Part shown: positions 1 to 8,618 of the stretch, piece after piece | How the letters are laid out: each line of letters begins with the position of its first letter | How positions within the stretch are numbered: position 1 is the stretch's first letter | Position numbers and translations under genes: made by a program | The notes under the pieces: generated by a model | The model's input: only the letters and a program-made list of their open reading frames with translations | Database searches by the model: none | What the model was told of the DNA's origin: nothing | NCBI GenBank assembly: GCA_036399835.1 | Contig: DASWMI010000130.1 | Coordinates: 1-64,000, forward strand | DNA from: DASYML01 sp036399835 | GTDB taxonomy: Bacteria; Acidobacteriota; Blastocatellia; Pyrinomonadales; Pyrinomonadaceae | DNA: 64,000 bases | Direction: 5' to 3'

Positions 1-1
1 G

Positions 2-982
2 CCGACACCCACGCCAAGCCCTTCGCCTTCTCCGACGCCGACGCCGCCCGCCGCGCCGCCGGGACAGACGGGAGGCGCGACAACCGCTCCGTCCCCCTCT
101 CCGTCTCCGAGTCCAAGCCCTTCGCCGACACCTGCTCCGCCCAGCGCCGCCGAGCAGATGCTTCCGAAAGTCTGTCTCTTCGGCAGATGGGGTCGTGCTA
201 AGAATGAGGCCGGGCAATATGAGTTGCAATGCCAGGGTCCATTCTCGATAACTCTGGAACATTCGTTTGAAGTGAGACTGCTGCTCTTAGTCTTGCTGGC
301 GGGCGCGCTCGGAAGTTACATACACGCGACCACATCCTTTGTGGATTACGTCGGCAATCGCAAGCTGAGCGCCAACTGGGTCTGGTGGTATCTGCTCAGA
401 CCCTACGTCGGCATGACGCTCGCCCTGCTCTTTTACTTTGTGGTTCGCGGGGGCTTTATCTCCGTCAGCGCCGGTGGGGAAGATATGAATCCCTTCGGTA
501 TCGCTGCGCTCGCGGGGCTGGTCGGGATGTTCTCCAAACAGGCGACCGATAAGTTGAGCGAAGTCTTTAAGACGCTCTTCAGGGCGGCTGAGGGCGAGGG
601 CGATGATAAGAGGAAGGACAGCCTGGTATCTAATCCGCCGCCGGGCATCAGCGGTATCACTCCGAGACAAGGGCCAACCTCCGGCGGAACTCCGGTCACT
701 CTCACGGGCGCTGCCTTTGTCAAAGGCGCGAATGTTACTTTTGGCGGAGAGCCGGCAACCTCCGTCATCATTTCCGGACCAACCTCGCTGACGGCTACCA
801 CGCCTCCGCACGAGGCCGGTACCGTGGACATTGAGGTGATTAATCTCGACGGGCTGAAGGGCAGCTTGAAGAACGGTTATACTTACATCGGCGACCAGCC
901 TTCAGGCGGCGCAGGCGAAGCGCAGACATCACCGCCCGGAGCAGCCGAAGAGGAAGAAGACATTCGCAGCCCGCCAGTCTAG
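2..982 (+). CDS. Membrane protein with IPT/TIG domain (5' end missing)
   Basis: The frame is open from base 2, so the gene starts outside the window; 326 residues are visible. Residues 1-52 are a Pro/Ser/Thr-rich linker. Hydrophobic segments lie near residues 90-108, 128-151 and 163-177. They are followed by a charged stretch and an IPT/TIG immunoglobulin-like fold at about 216-298 (starting GISGITPRQG, ending NGYTYI). The C-terminal tail is acidic. IPT/TIG folds are adhesion or carbohydrate-binding-like modules. The layout suggests an envelope protein with its IPT domain outside the membrane, but topology and partners are unknown. The next gene on the same strand is 246 bases away, past a strong hairpin. 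Confidence 0.7.
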   Translation, partial: PTPTPSPSPSPTPTPPAAPPGQTGGATTAPSPSPSPSPSPSPTPAPPSAAEQMLPKVCLFGRWGRAKNEAGQYELQCQGPFSITLEHSFEVRLLLLVLLAGALGSYIHATTSFVDYVGNRKLSANWVWWYLLRPYVGMTLALLFYFVVRGGFISVSAGGEDMNPFGIAALAGLVGMFSKQATDKLSEVFKTLFRAAEGEGDDKRKDSLVSNPPPGISGITPRQGPTSGGTPVTLTGAAFVKGANVTFGGEPATSVIISGPTSLTATTPPHEAGTVDIEVINLDGLKGSLKNGYTYIGDQPSGGAGEAQTSPPGAAEEEEDIRSPPV

Positions 983-1021
983 GTTGTCGAGTGCGTTAAT
1001 CAACAGGCACAGACGAAGGAC

Positions 1022-1070
1022 ACAGCAAAGAGCTTTGATGACGGGAGCCGTCATCAAAGCTCTTTGCTGT
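1022..1070 (+). terminator. Perfect 23-bp hairpin after the IPT gene
   Basis: Bases 1022-1044 and 1048-1070 are exact reverse complements around a GAG loop. No T-run follows, so as an intrinsic terminator it would be atypical; it could be an RNA-stabilising 3' hairpin or a repeat. It is the only perfect long palindrome I saw in the window. Confidence 0.5.
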
Positions 1071-1228
1071 TGAAGGCTCGCGGCATTGACCGAGCGTGTT
1101 TGAGGTCCGGAGTCTGGCCTTCCGGTCTCACCTATCGTTGCGCGTGCTTCTTATCGGTCGTTATAATGAAGCTGTTTTGCACCAATCATATTCCGGCGGC
1201 TTGAAGGCCCTTTACCTTTAGGTTTCCT

Positions 1229-2167
1229 TTGAAGAATCTACGCGGCATCATGCTCCCTTTCCCCACGCCCTTCGATGCGGGCGGTGGTCTGGACCTGCGC
1301 GCCCTGCAAGCAAATATAGAGAAGTGGAACCGGACGGATGTCATCGGCTACGTCGCGCTCGGCTCGACGGGCGAGCGCGTGCATCTGTCCGAGCGTGAAT
1401 ATACTGAGGTCATAGTGGCCGCGAGAGAGGTCGTGCCGCGCGAGCTGGCCTTTATTGTCGGAGCAGGGCAGCAAAGCACCGTCGCGACTATCGAAGAGGT
1501 GCGGCGCGCGGCGAGCGCGGGCGCGGACGCAGTGCTCCTGCTGACTCCGTACTTTTATCGCGGCGCGATGACGCAGGATACGCTGGCTGACTTCTTCATA
1601 AAGGTGGCGGACGCAGCGAGCATCCCCGTGCTGCTCTACAGCATGCCGGACCTGACGGGCATCGCGCTTGCGCCCCGGACGGTTGCGCGCTTGAGCGCGC
1701 ACGAAAACATCCTCGGCATCAAGGATAGCTCCGGCGATCTCATTAACCTGGCGGAGACGCTGCGCCTGGTCGAGTCCGAATTTGCAGTCCTGACGGGGAG
1801 CGGTCCTTTGTTGTACGCGGCTTTGAGCGCGGGCGCGTGCGGCGCGATTCTGGCGGCTGGCTGCGCGGCCCCTCAGCTCGCGTGCGATATTTATCGCGCG
1901 GTGCAGGCGGGCGAGCACGAGTTGGCGCGTGAGTTACAGCGCGTCTTTAGTCCGCTGGCGCTGGCCGTGACAAAGCTTTATGGTATCGGTGGTCTCAAGG
2001 CCGCGATGGAGATGTTGGGTTATACTGGCGGCAGTGTCCGCGCGCCGCTCAGGGAAGCAAGCGAGGAGGCGCGCGCCGAGATTGCGCGTCTGGTCCAGGA
2101 GGCAGGGTTGCCGGAAAGCCGTGCGGACGAGAAAGAGTTTCGCCTGGCAGGAGTATTGAACCAGTGA
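1229..2167 (+). CDS. Dihydrodipicolinate synthase (DHDPS/NAL) family aldolase-lyase
   Basis: 312 residues, full length for the pyruvate-dependent class I aldolase family. Visible motifs are GSTGE (45-49), the active-site Tyr137 (LLYSMP) and the Schiff-base Lys165 (GIKDSSGD). The start is TTG at 1229 or an internal ATG at 1250; the family N-terminus (LRGIMLPFPTPF) favours TTG. A second DHDPS-family gene at 37322 lies in the lysine cluster and is the better dapA, so this paralog probably acts on another 2-oxoacid aldol such as a sugar acid, sialic acid or hydroxyproline derivative. Its stop overlaps the GTG start of bshC (GTGA), so the two are co-translated. I cannot name the substrate. Confidence 0.85.
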   Translation: MKNLRGIMLPFPTPFDAGGGLDLRALQANIEKWNRTDVIGYVALGSTGERVHLSEREYTEVIVAAREVVPRELAFIVGAGQQSTVATIEEVRRAASAGADAVLLLTPYFYRGAMTQDTLADFFIKVADAASIPVLLYSMPDLTGIALAPRTVARLSAHENILGIKDSSGDLINLAETLRLVESEFAVLTGSGPLLYAALSAGACGAILAAGCAAPQLACDIYRAVQAGEHELARELQRVFSPLALAVTKLYGIGGLKAAMEMLGYTGGSVRAPLREASEEARAEIARLVQEAGLPESRADEKEFRLAGVLNQ

Positions 2168-3849
2168 GCACTATAGAAGCTGCATGTTATCCCGCACCGG
2201 AAGAAGCGGGGCTGCGTATAAAGACCCTGCCCTTCGAGAGCATCCCGCACCAGACGCGCCTCTTCCTGGATTACCTGCGCGACCCGCTCGCGCTCAGGCG
2301 GTTTTATCCTTCAGCCGTCCGCTTTCATCATGAGCTGTCCGCACGCGCGCCCGAAGTCCTGTCCGCTCACCGGACCAGCCGCGAGGCGCTCTGCGATGCG
2401 CTCGAAGCGATGAACAGCGGTTGGGGCGCTGGTCCAGAGACGCTGCTAAATATCTCTCGGCTGCGCGAAGCGGATTCGGTCGCGGTCGTCACGGGCCAGC
2501 AGGCCGGACTCTTCACAGGCCCGCTCTACACCATCTACAAAGCCCTCTCGGCGGTCAAACTAGCCGGATGCCTCTCTGATCGCGGCACAAAGTCCGTCCC
2601 CGTTTTCTGGATGGCGACCGAAGACCACGATTTCGCAGAGGTCGCGTCGGCGGAGATTATCGGCTGCGATTGCGGGCTGGCGCGCGTCGGCGTTCCGGCG
2701 ACGATGCACACGGAAGGAATGCCTGTCGGGACCGTCAGGCTGGACCAGTCCATCAAAGAGACTACGAGGCAGTTGCTGGACCTGCTGCCTGCGACGGAGT
2801 TTGCGCCGGAAGTGGAAAGCCTGCTCGGTGAGACCTGGGAGGAAGGGCGCGGCTACGGCGAAGCCTTCGCTCGCATGATGACAAGGCTGCTCGGTCGCTA
2901 CGGGCTGGTCCTGCTCGACCCGCTCGACGGGAGGTTAAAGCAACTGGCCGCGCCTCTTTATGCGGAGGCCGCGCGCCGCGCGCCGCAGATTGCGCAGGCG
3001 GTGGTGAGTCGCAGCCGCGAGCTGGAGGAGGCTGGCTATCACGCGCAGGTTGTCGCTTCCGAAAACTCTTTCCCACTTTTCCTGCACACGCCTGAGGGCG
3101 CGCGTCACGCCGTCTCTCGCACGGAGAGCGGGCGCTATCAGGCGAGGGACGCGATTGAGGAATATACGCCGGAAGAGCTGGCCGCGCTGGCCGCTGTAGA
3201 GCCTGAGCGTTTTAGTCCGAACGTGACCTTGCGCGCTGTGGTCCAGGATTACCTGCTGCCGACTATAGCCTACATCGGCGGCGCTGCCGAGATCGCTTAC
3301 TTTGCGCAGACGGCTGAAGTCTATCGCACGCTTGAGCGGCCCACGACGCCCATCCTGCCGCGCGCGAGCATGACGATTGTCGAGCATCGCACGGGCCGCA
3401 CGCTCGAACGCTATGACCTCAAGCTGACGGATTTCTTTGCCGGGCTAGAGAGCGTGCTGGCGCGCGTCGCCGAAGAGCATCTGGGCACGGAAGCTGCGCG
3501 AGCCTTTACGCAAACGGAGGAATCCGTCGCACGTCAGTTGGACGCGCTCAAGGAGCAGCTCCGGCAGATTGACCCGACGCTGGCCGACGCGTTGGAGACG
3601 GGTCGCCACAAGATTAATTATCAGCTACAGGGACTGCGCTCGCGCTTTCATCGTGCGCAGATGAAACGCGACGAGGCAGCCCATCGCCAGCTTCAAAGAG
3701 CCTTCGACCAGCTCTACCCGCAGAAAGCTTTGCAGGAACGCCATCTCAACATCACCTCCCTGCTGGCCCGTCATGGCCTCTATGCCATCAACTGGATTTA
3801 CGACGCGATTAATCCAGGCTCTTCCGACCACCAGATAGTTTATTTATAA
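2164..3849 (+). CDS. bshC: Putative cysteine ligase BshC (bacillithiol synthesis)
   Basis: 561 residues. The family signature VTGQQAGLFTGP is at 109-120, followed by a Rossmann-like core with FWMATEDHDF, and a charged helical C-terminal third (coiled-coil-like) ending INWIYDAINPG. In BshC families the enzyme adds cysteine to glucosaminyl-malate, the last step of bacillithiol, a low-molecular-weight thiol. bshA and bshB are not in the window. The gene begins with GTG, overlapping the stop of the preceding aldolase gene by four bases. Identification from the signature is strong. Confidence 0.92.
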   Translation: MSTIEAACYPAPEEAGLRIKTLPFESIPHQTRLFLDYLRDPLALRRFYPSAVRFHHELSARAPEVLSAHRTSREALCDALEAMNSGWGAGPETLLNISRLREADSVAVVTGQQAGLFTGPLYTIYKALSAVKLAGCLSDRGTKSVPVFWMATEDHDFAEVASAEIIGCDCGLARVGVPATMHTEGMPVGTVRLDQSIKETTRQLLDLLPATEFAPEVESLLGETWEEGRGYGEAFARMMTRLLGRYGLVLLDPLDGRLKQLAAPLYAEAARRAPQIAQAVVSRSRELEEAGYHAQVVASENSFPLFLHTPEGARHAVSRTESGRYQARDAIEEYTPEELAALAAVEPERFSPNVTLRAVVQDYLLPTIAYIGGAAEIAYFAQTAEVYRTLERPTTPILPRASMTIVEHRTGRTLERYDLKLTDFFAGLESVLARVAEEHLGTEAARAFTQTEESVARQLDALKEQLRQIDPTLADALETGRHKINYQLQGLRSRFHRAQMKRDEAAHRQLQRAFDQLYPQKALQERHLNITSLLARHGLYAINWIYDAINPGSSDHQIVYL

Positions 3850-3917
3850 AGTGGTCCATAGTTGAGAGCACGGCTTTTCATGCCGACTCCCGATTACTGG
3901 CTACTGCCTGCTGCTTT

Positions 3918-6035
3918 ATGAGCAAGATTCGAGCGCTTTCAGATTTACTGATTAACCAGATTGCCGCCGGCGAGGTGGTCGAGCGTCCGGCCTCTGTCGT
4001 CAAAGAGCTGGTCGAGAATTCGATTGATGCGGGCGCGCTCAGGATCACGATTGACTCGGAGGCTGGCGGGCGCAGGCTCTTGCGCGTGTTGGATGACGGC
4101 GAAGGGATGACGCGCGATGATGCGCTCCTGGCCTTTGAGCGTCACGCGACCTCCAAGATTAGCAACGCCGAAGACCTCAACGCTATCGCGACGCTCGGAT
4201 TCAGAGGCGAGGCGCTGGCCTCCATCGCCTCCGTCGCGCGCGTCGAGCTAATCACTAAAACCGAAGATGCTGGCGAGGCGACGCGCGTCGTGGTCGAAGG
4301 CGGGCGCGTGCGCGATGTCAAGTCGGCTGCGCATACGCGCGGGACGAGCATTACCGTCCGCGATCTCTTCTTCAATGTCCCTGCGCGCCGCAAGTTCCTG
4401 CGCTCGGAAGCGACCGAAAGCTTTCATCTTACCAATCTCGTCACGCATTACGCTTTGGCCCACCCGGAGATTGCCTTTACCCTGACGAACAACGGGCGCG
4501 AGACCCTGCGCGCGACCCCGGCCAGAGATTTGCGCGAGCGCGCTTACCAGATTTTCGGCGCGGAGTTTATCAATAACCTGCTCGAAATCAGCGGCGGGCA
4601 AGAACAGGTGGCGCGGATCAGCGGTTATATCTCCGCGCCGCTTGAAAGACGCACCTCGCGCGATGCGCAGTATCTCTTTATCAACGGGCGCTACGTCCGC
4701 GACCGCCTTCTGGGGCGTGCGCTCTCGGAAGGCTATCGCTCCGTGCTCCCGCATGGCACGTATCCGGCGGCGCTCCTCTTTCTCGAAGTCCCGCTCGGAG
4801 AGGTGGATGTCAACGTGCATCCGGCCAAGACGGAAGTGCGTTTCAGGCGCGCGGCAGCCGTCGCCGATGCCGTGCGCGAATGCGTGCGCGAAGCCCTCGC
4901 CAGCGCGGGCTATACGCGCCGGAGCGCGGCTCTCAAGGAGACAAACGAACAATCGCCGAAAGCCGCAGATGAAGACTGGACCAGCGAGCCTGCTGCTGCC
5001 GGCTCTACGCTTGCGACCGATGTTGAGACGCGCGGCCACGAAACGCTCGCAAAGGTGCGCTCCATCACAGAGAGAGTCCGGCCCGCGCGCGATGAGCCTG
5101 CCGAGGGCGCTATCAATCTGGTCCACAGCAGGCAGAGCGAGATAGAGTTCGGCCTGGCCGCGACCCTGGATGAAGCTTTGCCGCGAGATGAGATTGGACC
5201 AGAGGGCGCTCCTTCGTCTCATCCGGCGACTGAGAACAAAGCCTCCGCAGTCTCCCTTCATCCGGCGATGCAGGAAGCCGCCTCTTTTGAGAAGGACCAA
5301 CGGGCGACGCGAGCGGCTGGCCCGGCCACTTTCGCTTCGCCCGTCTCGACTCTCTCTGAAGAGACTGATGAGCACGTGCCCTCTCATCCTTCTGCCGCGC
5401 TGCCGCATATTGCTTCCATCGCAGATTCGCTGCGAGAGGTTTCGGCTGAATCGCTGAAGAGAAATGTACGCCCGCTCGCGCAGCTTGAAGAGAGCTACAT
5501 CCTGGCCTCGGATGATGAAGGATTGCTCTTGATTGAACAGCATGCCGCGCATGAGCGCATCCTGTTCGATAAGTATCTGGCTCTTGAGGCGGAGCGGCGG
5601 GCGGGGTCGCAGCAGATGTTGATACCTGAAATCTTCGATCTTACTCCGGCGCAGGCTGCGGCCTTCGATGCGCTGGCCGCAGAGCTTGAGAGCTACGGTT
5701 TTGGGTTGATGCGTCTGTCCGGCCGCACGGTGGCGATCAGGGCCGTGCCGGCGGATTTGCCCGCGGGCGAGGCTCGCAGCATGCTGGCAGAGATTCTGGA
5801 TGCGGTTGACACGGAAAGGCGCGGTAAGGCTCGCGCTAACCTGCATGAAGAGATCGCCGCTTCGCTTGCTCGTCACGCCGCCACAAAAGCCCACACGCCG
5901 CTCGCCCCGGAAAAGATGGAGTGGCTGATAGACCAACTGCTCAAGACTTCATCGCCGACCACCTGCCCGCACGGTCGCCCAACCATCCTGCGACTGGGCC
6001 AACGCGACATCGAAAAGGGATTTCACAAAGCCTAG
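3918..6035 (+). CDS. mutL: DNA mismatch repair protein MutL
   Basis: 705 residues. The N-terminal GHKL ATPase has NQIAAGEVVERP, DDGEGM, ERHATSKI and GFRGEAL. A variable acidic linker (about 340-510) leads to the C-terminal dimerisation/endonuclease domain. The metal-binding motif usually written DQHA-x2-E-x4-E reads EQHAAHERILFD here (from residue 540), conservatively swapped at both ends. CPHGRPT (from 683) is present, but the middle motif, usually containing Cys, reads LARHAATKAH. It is probably still a nicking MutL, but that deserves a check. The start is ATG at 3918, 68 bases after bshC on the same strand. Confidence 0.93.
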   Translation: MSKIRALSDLLINQIAAGEVVERPASVVKELVENSIDAGALRITIDSEAGGRRLLRVLDDGEGMTRDDALLAFERHATSKISNAEDLNAIATLGFRGEALASIASVARVELITKTEDAGEATRVVVEGGRVRDVKSAAHTRGTSITVRDLFFNVPARRKFLRSEATESFHLTNLVTHYALAHPEIAFTLTNNGRETLRATPARDLRERAYQIFGAEFINNLLEISGGQEQVARISGYISAPLERRTSRDAQYLFINGRYVRDRLLGRALSEGYRSVLPHGTYPAALLFLEVPLGEVDVNVHPAKTEVRFRRAAAVADAVRECVREALASAGYTRRSAALKETNEQSPKAADEDWTSEPAAAGSTLATDVETRGHETLAKVRSITERVRPARDEPAEGAINLVHSRQSEIEFGLAATLDEALPRDEIGPEGAPSSHPATENKASAVSLHPAMQEAASFEKDQRATRAAGPATFASPVSTLSEETDEHVPSHPSAALPHIASIADSLREVSAESLKRNVRPLAQLEESYILASDDEGLLLIEQHAAHERILFDKYLALEAERRAGSQQMLIPEIFDLTPAQAAAFDALAAELESYGFGLMRLSGRTVAIRAVPADLPAGEARSMLAEILDAVDTERRGKARANLHEEIAASLARHAATKAHTPLAPEKMEWLIDQLLKTSSPTTCPHGRPTILRLGQRDIEKGFHKA

Positions 6036-6047
6036 AGCGGAATTCAC

Positions 6048-6073
6048 CCTTCATCCTTTATCCTTCATCGCTT
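6048..6073. repeat. Single arm of the GATGAAGGA intergenic repeat family
   Basis: Between the convergent ends of mutL and the biotin carrier gene, the plus strand reads CCTTCATCCTTTATCCTTC and continues into CATCGC. This is the complement of the GATGAAGGA word that forms hairpin arms at 33531, 49466, 59068 and 60311. No opposite arm is obvious here, so it may be a remnant. Confidence 0.45.
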
Positions 6074-6090
6074 CTCGAATCTCTTCTCGC

Positions 6091-6597
6091 TTATTCTATG
6101 ACGGCCAGTACGTCGCCCGCGTTGACGGTCTCATGCATCCTGGCGTGCAGCTCGGTGACGCGTCCCGTCTTTGGAGACTTTAGCTCGTTCTGCATCTTCA
6201 TCGCTTCGACCACCACGACGCCGTCGCCGGCTTCGACCTCAGCGCCCGGCTGGACCAGTACGCGCACGACCTTCCCGGGCATGGGCGCGATAATCTGCGC
6301 CGTCCGGTCCGTCTCGGCATCCGAAACCGACGAGCCGCGCAGGCGTTTCGGGTCCATTAGTGAGACTGAAAAGATGCGGCTGCCGAGATACACGCGCATG
6401 GAATCTCGACGGGCCACATCCTGGTCCACAAGACACTCGTAGACTCGGTTTTCAAAAAGCAGTAGATAAGCTCCGCGCGTCGTCTCGCGCGCTTCGACCT
6501 GATAGCAGCGACCGTTGATTGATACGCTCAAACGCGCTCCCTCGCGCTTGATCATCAACTCGTGCTTTTCTCCGGCAGTCTCCGCTTTTAGTTTCAT
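6091..6597 (-). CDS. Biotin carboxyl carrier subunit of an acyl-CoA carboxylase
   Basis: 168 residues. The C-terminal biotinyl domain (about 100-168) carries EAMKM with biotinylated Lys134 and the upstream APMPGKV turn. The N-terminal 90 residues resemble the domain preceding the biotinyl domain in propionyl-CoA and methylcrotonyl-CoA carboxylase alpha chains, rather than the Pro/Ala-rich linker of AccB. It lies 91 bases downstream of the biotin carboxylase gene on the same strand, so together they equal a split alpha chain. No carboxyltransferase gene is in the window; the acyl substrate is unknown. Confidence 0.88.
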   Translation of the reverse strand: MKLKAETAGEKHELMIKREGARLSVSINGRCYQVEARETTRGAYLLLFENRVYECLVDQDVARRDSMRVYLGSRIFSVSLMDPKRLRGSSVSDAETDRTAQIIAPMPGKVVRVLVQPGAEVEAGDGVVVVEAMKMQNELKSPKTGRVTELHARMHETVNAGDVLAVIE

Positions 6598-6688
6598 AGC
6601 GAACCGTTATTAAAATGAGAACTAGCGTGTCTCTCATCGAAGCTAGAGATAAAGGGCTGGCTCATCCAGCCGCGCGCTTTAATCCGAG

Positions 6689-8233
6689 CTAGATTCTTGA
6701 GCTATGGAGGGCGGCGCGACCCGCCATCTTCCAGCGATTCGATTCCTGCGAGTGCGGCTCTTGAGCGTTGGCAGACTCCCGCTCGCGTCGCGCATATTCG
6801 AGCGATGCGGCGATCAAGGCCATGTCGCGCAAAATAGTCTCGGCTTCATGCTCTGCATCGGAGCGGGGAGTGTCAAGCGCCTCTTTGCGACGCTGGTTAA
6901 AGCGCGGGATAAAGCCCGTATCAAGGCGGCCCGCGATGAATTCAGGGTCGCGCACTATCTCTCGAAAGAAGGGCAAGGTGGTTTTGATGCCGCCGACGGA
7001 ATATTCATCGAGCGCGCGGCGCAGTCGTCCAATCGCCTCTCCGCGTGTGCGTCCCCAGGCGGCGAGCTTAGAGATCATCGGGTCGTAGTAGATAGAGACT
7101 TCCGCGCCCTCTCGGACGCCCCCGTCATCGCGCACGCCTGGTCCAGCCGGAACGCGCAGGTGCGTGATACGACCGGGCGAGGGAAGAAAATTATTCTCAG
7201 GGTCTTCGGCGTAGACGCGACACTCTATGGCATGACCCCGCCAGTAGACATCCTCTTGCGTAAAGGAAAGCGGCGAGCCGCTGGCGACCATGATTTGTTC
7301 GCGCACGAGGTCTACGCCTGTGACCATCTCGGTGACCGGATGCTCGACCTGTAGGCGCGTGTTCATCTCAAGGAAGTAGAAGTCGCGGGTCGCATCCGAG
7401 ACGAGGAATTCGACCGTGCCTGCGCCGACGTAATTGACCGCGCGCGCGGCGCTGATGGCCGCCTGGCCCATCCGCTCACGCAGGTCCGGATCATTAATCG
7501 GCGAAGGGCATTCTTCAATCACCTTCTGATGGCGGCGCTGTATGGAGCACTCGCGCTCGCCCAGGTGAACGAAGTTGCCCTGCGTGTCCGCGAAGACCTG
7601 TATCTCTATGTGGCGCGGACGCTCGACGACCTTTTCGAGATAGACTTCCGCGTTACCGAAGGCGGCGGCTGCTTCTGACTGCGCGGCCTCAAGAGATGAT
7701 TTAAGCTCCTCTTCCGAAGAGACCATGCGCATCCCCTTACCGCCTCCGCCCGCAGATGCCTTGAGCAGCACCGGATAACCAAAGCCTGCGGCCAGCGTGC
7801 GCGCTTCATCATGAGACGCAAGCGGCTCGGTCGTCCCCGGCACGACCGGAACACCGGCTTGCGTGGCAATGCGACGCGCGCTCGTCTTCGTCCCCATCAG
7901 CTCCATAGCCTCGGGCGTTGGACCAATAAAGATGAGTCCCGCTGCGGCAACGGCGCGCGCAAAATCCGCGTTCTCCGCGAGAAAGCCGTAACCCGGATGG
8001 ACCGCATCCGCCTTTAGTAGTCGAGCGGCATTGATGATGGCGGGAATATTAAGATAGCTCTGGGCCGAAGGCGGTGGACCAACCGGCGCGGCTTCGTCCG
8101 CAAACTCGACGTGCCTTGCTTGCGCGTCCGCTTCCGAATAGATCGTGACCGGAGAGATGTCCATCTCACGACACGCGCGCGCAATGCGCACGGCAATCTC
8201 CCCGCGATTGGCAATCAGGATTTTGCGAAACAT
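6689..8233 (-). CDS. Biotin carboxylase subunit (acetyl-/acyl-CoA carboxylase)
   Basis: 514 residues, somewhat longer than AccC (about 450). Features in order: N-terminal nucleotide-binding lobe (MFRKILIANRGEIAVRI), ATP-grasp glycine loop GGGGKG (162-167), ECSIQRRHQK, the catalytic EMNTRLQVEHP, and a tail after about 460 that matches no motif I know. It carboxylates biotin on the carrier protein using ATP and bicarbonate. The partner carrier gene follows directly. Could be accC for fatty acid synthesis or a catabolic acyl-CoA carboxylase; the PCC/MCC-like carrier favours the latter. Confidence 0.9.
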   Translation of the reverse strand: MFRKILIANRGEIAVRIARACREMDISPVTIYSEADAQARHVEFADEAAPVGPPPSAQSYLNIPAIINAARLLKADAVHPGYGFLAENADFARAVAAAGLIFIGPTPEAMELMGTKTSARRIATQAGVPVVPGTTEPLASHDEARTLAAGFGYPVLLKASAGGGGKGMRMVSSEEELKSSLEAAQSEAAAAFGNAEVYLEKVVERPRHIEIQVFADTQGNFVHLGERECSIQRRHQKVIEECPSPINDPDLRERMGQAAISAARAVNYVGAGTVEFLVSDATRDFYFLEMNTRLQVEHPVTEMVTGVDLVREQIMVASGSPLSFTQEDVYWRGHAIECRVYAEDPENNFLPSPGRITHLRVPAGPGVRDDGGVREGAEVSIYYDPMISKLAAWGRTRGEAIGRLRRALDEYSVGGIKTTLPFFREIVRDPEFIAGRLDTGFIPRFNQRRKEALDTPRSDAEHEAETILRDMALIAASLEYARRERESANAQEPHSQESNRWKMAGRAALHSSRI

Positions 8234-8240
8234 AAGAGAA

Positions 8241-8316
8241 GTCTGAAGTCTGGAGTCTAGAGTCTGTAGTGCGGAGAGTCAAACGGACTTCAGGCTTTAG
8301 ACTCCGGACTTTAGAC
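8241..8316. repeat. Imperfect hairpin built from AGTCTGGAGTC words
   Basis: Arms 8241-8269 and 8288-8316 pair at about 24 of 29 positions; each arm repeats GTCTGAAGTC/TGGAGTCTA-type words. The right arm covers the stop codon (8311-8313) of the upstream gene, and the left arm ends a few bases before the biotin carboxylase start. Confidence 0.65.
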
Positions 8317-8601
8317 GACGATTGAATTGCCGGGCTGTCGCGGGTCGTAGCGGACTGTGATGTGCGCGCCGGGAAAATAGTCTGCGCTGTGGGTCAGTTG
8401 TTCCTGGTCCAGTTGCTGAGAGGATTCGTATTCGACGCTGTTGACGGTGTAGCAGTAAAAAACGTGTGTGATTGCTTGGGCGGCGTCGCTCGTGACATCC
8501 AGGATAGAGCCGTCCGCGATGCGACCCGTGGTGCGCAGACGCGCGCGCCTGGCCGCTTCTGGGTCAACCTTTTTCCGCCGGAACAAATCCAGGAATGACA
8601 T
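8311..8601 (-). CDS. Small DUF3592-like protein
   Basis: 96 residues. A basic N-terminus (FLDLFRRKKVDPEAARRAR) is followed by a compact beta-rich module: a tyrosine-rich strand (VFYCYTVNSVEYESS), PGAHITVRYDP and a closing PGNSIVV. The Y-x-Y-x-V...G/S-x-x-Y-x-S...PG-x-x-V-x-V-x-YDP pattern is that of DUF3592-type extracytoplasmic beta folds, but the usual transmembrane helices are absent. Function unknown. ATG start. It lies 78 bases upstream of the biotin carboxylase gene on the same strand, separated by a hairpin that covers its stop codon. Confidence 0.65.
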   Translation of the reverse strand: MSFLDLFRRKKVDPEAARRARLRTTGRIADGSILDVTSDAAQAITHVFYCYTVNSVEYESSQQLDQEQLTHSADYFPGAHITVRYDPRQPGNSIVV

Positions 8602-8618
8602 AGGCGAGAGATGAAGCG

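Noticed and set aside
1..157. CCGACGCC-type low-complexity start as a tandem repeat or CRISPR
   Set aside because: It is in frame with the IPT protein and encodes a Pro/Thr/Ser linker; unit lengths vary.
4248..5936. 562-codon open frame opposite mutL
   Set aside because: Lies wholly inside mutL on the other strand with no recognisable motif; a high-GC shadow frame.
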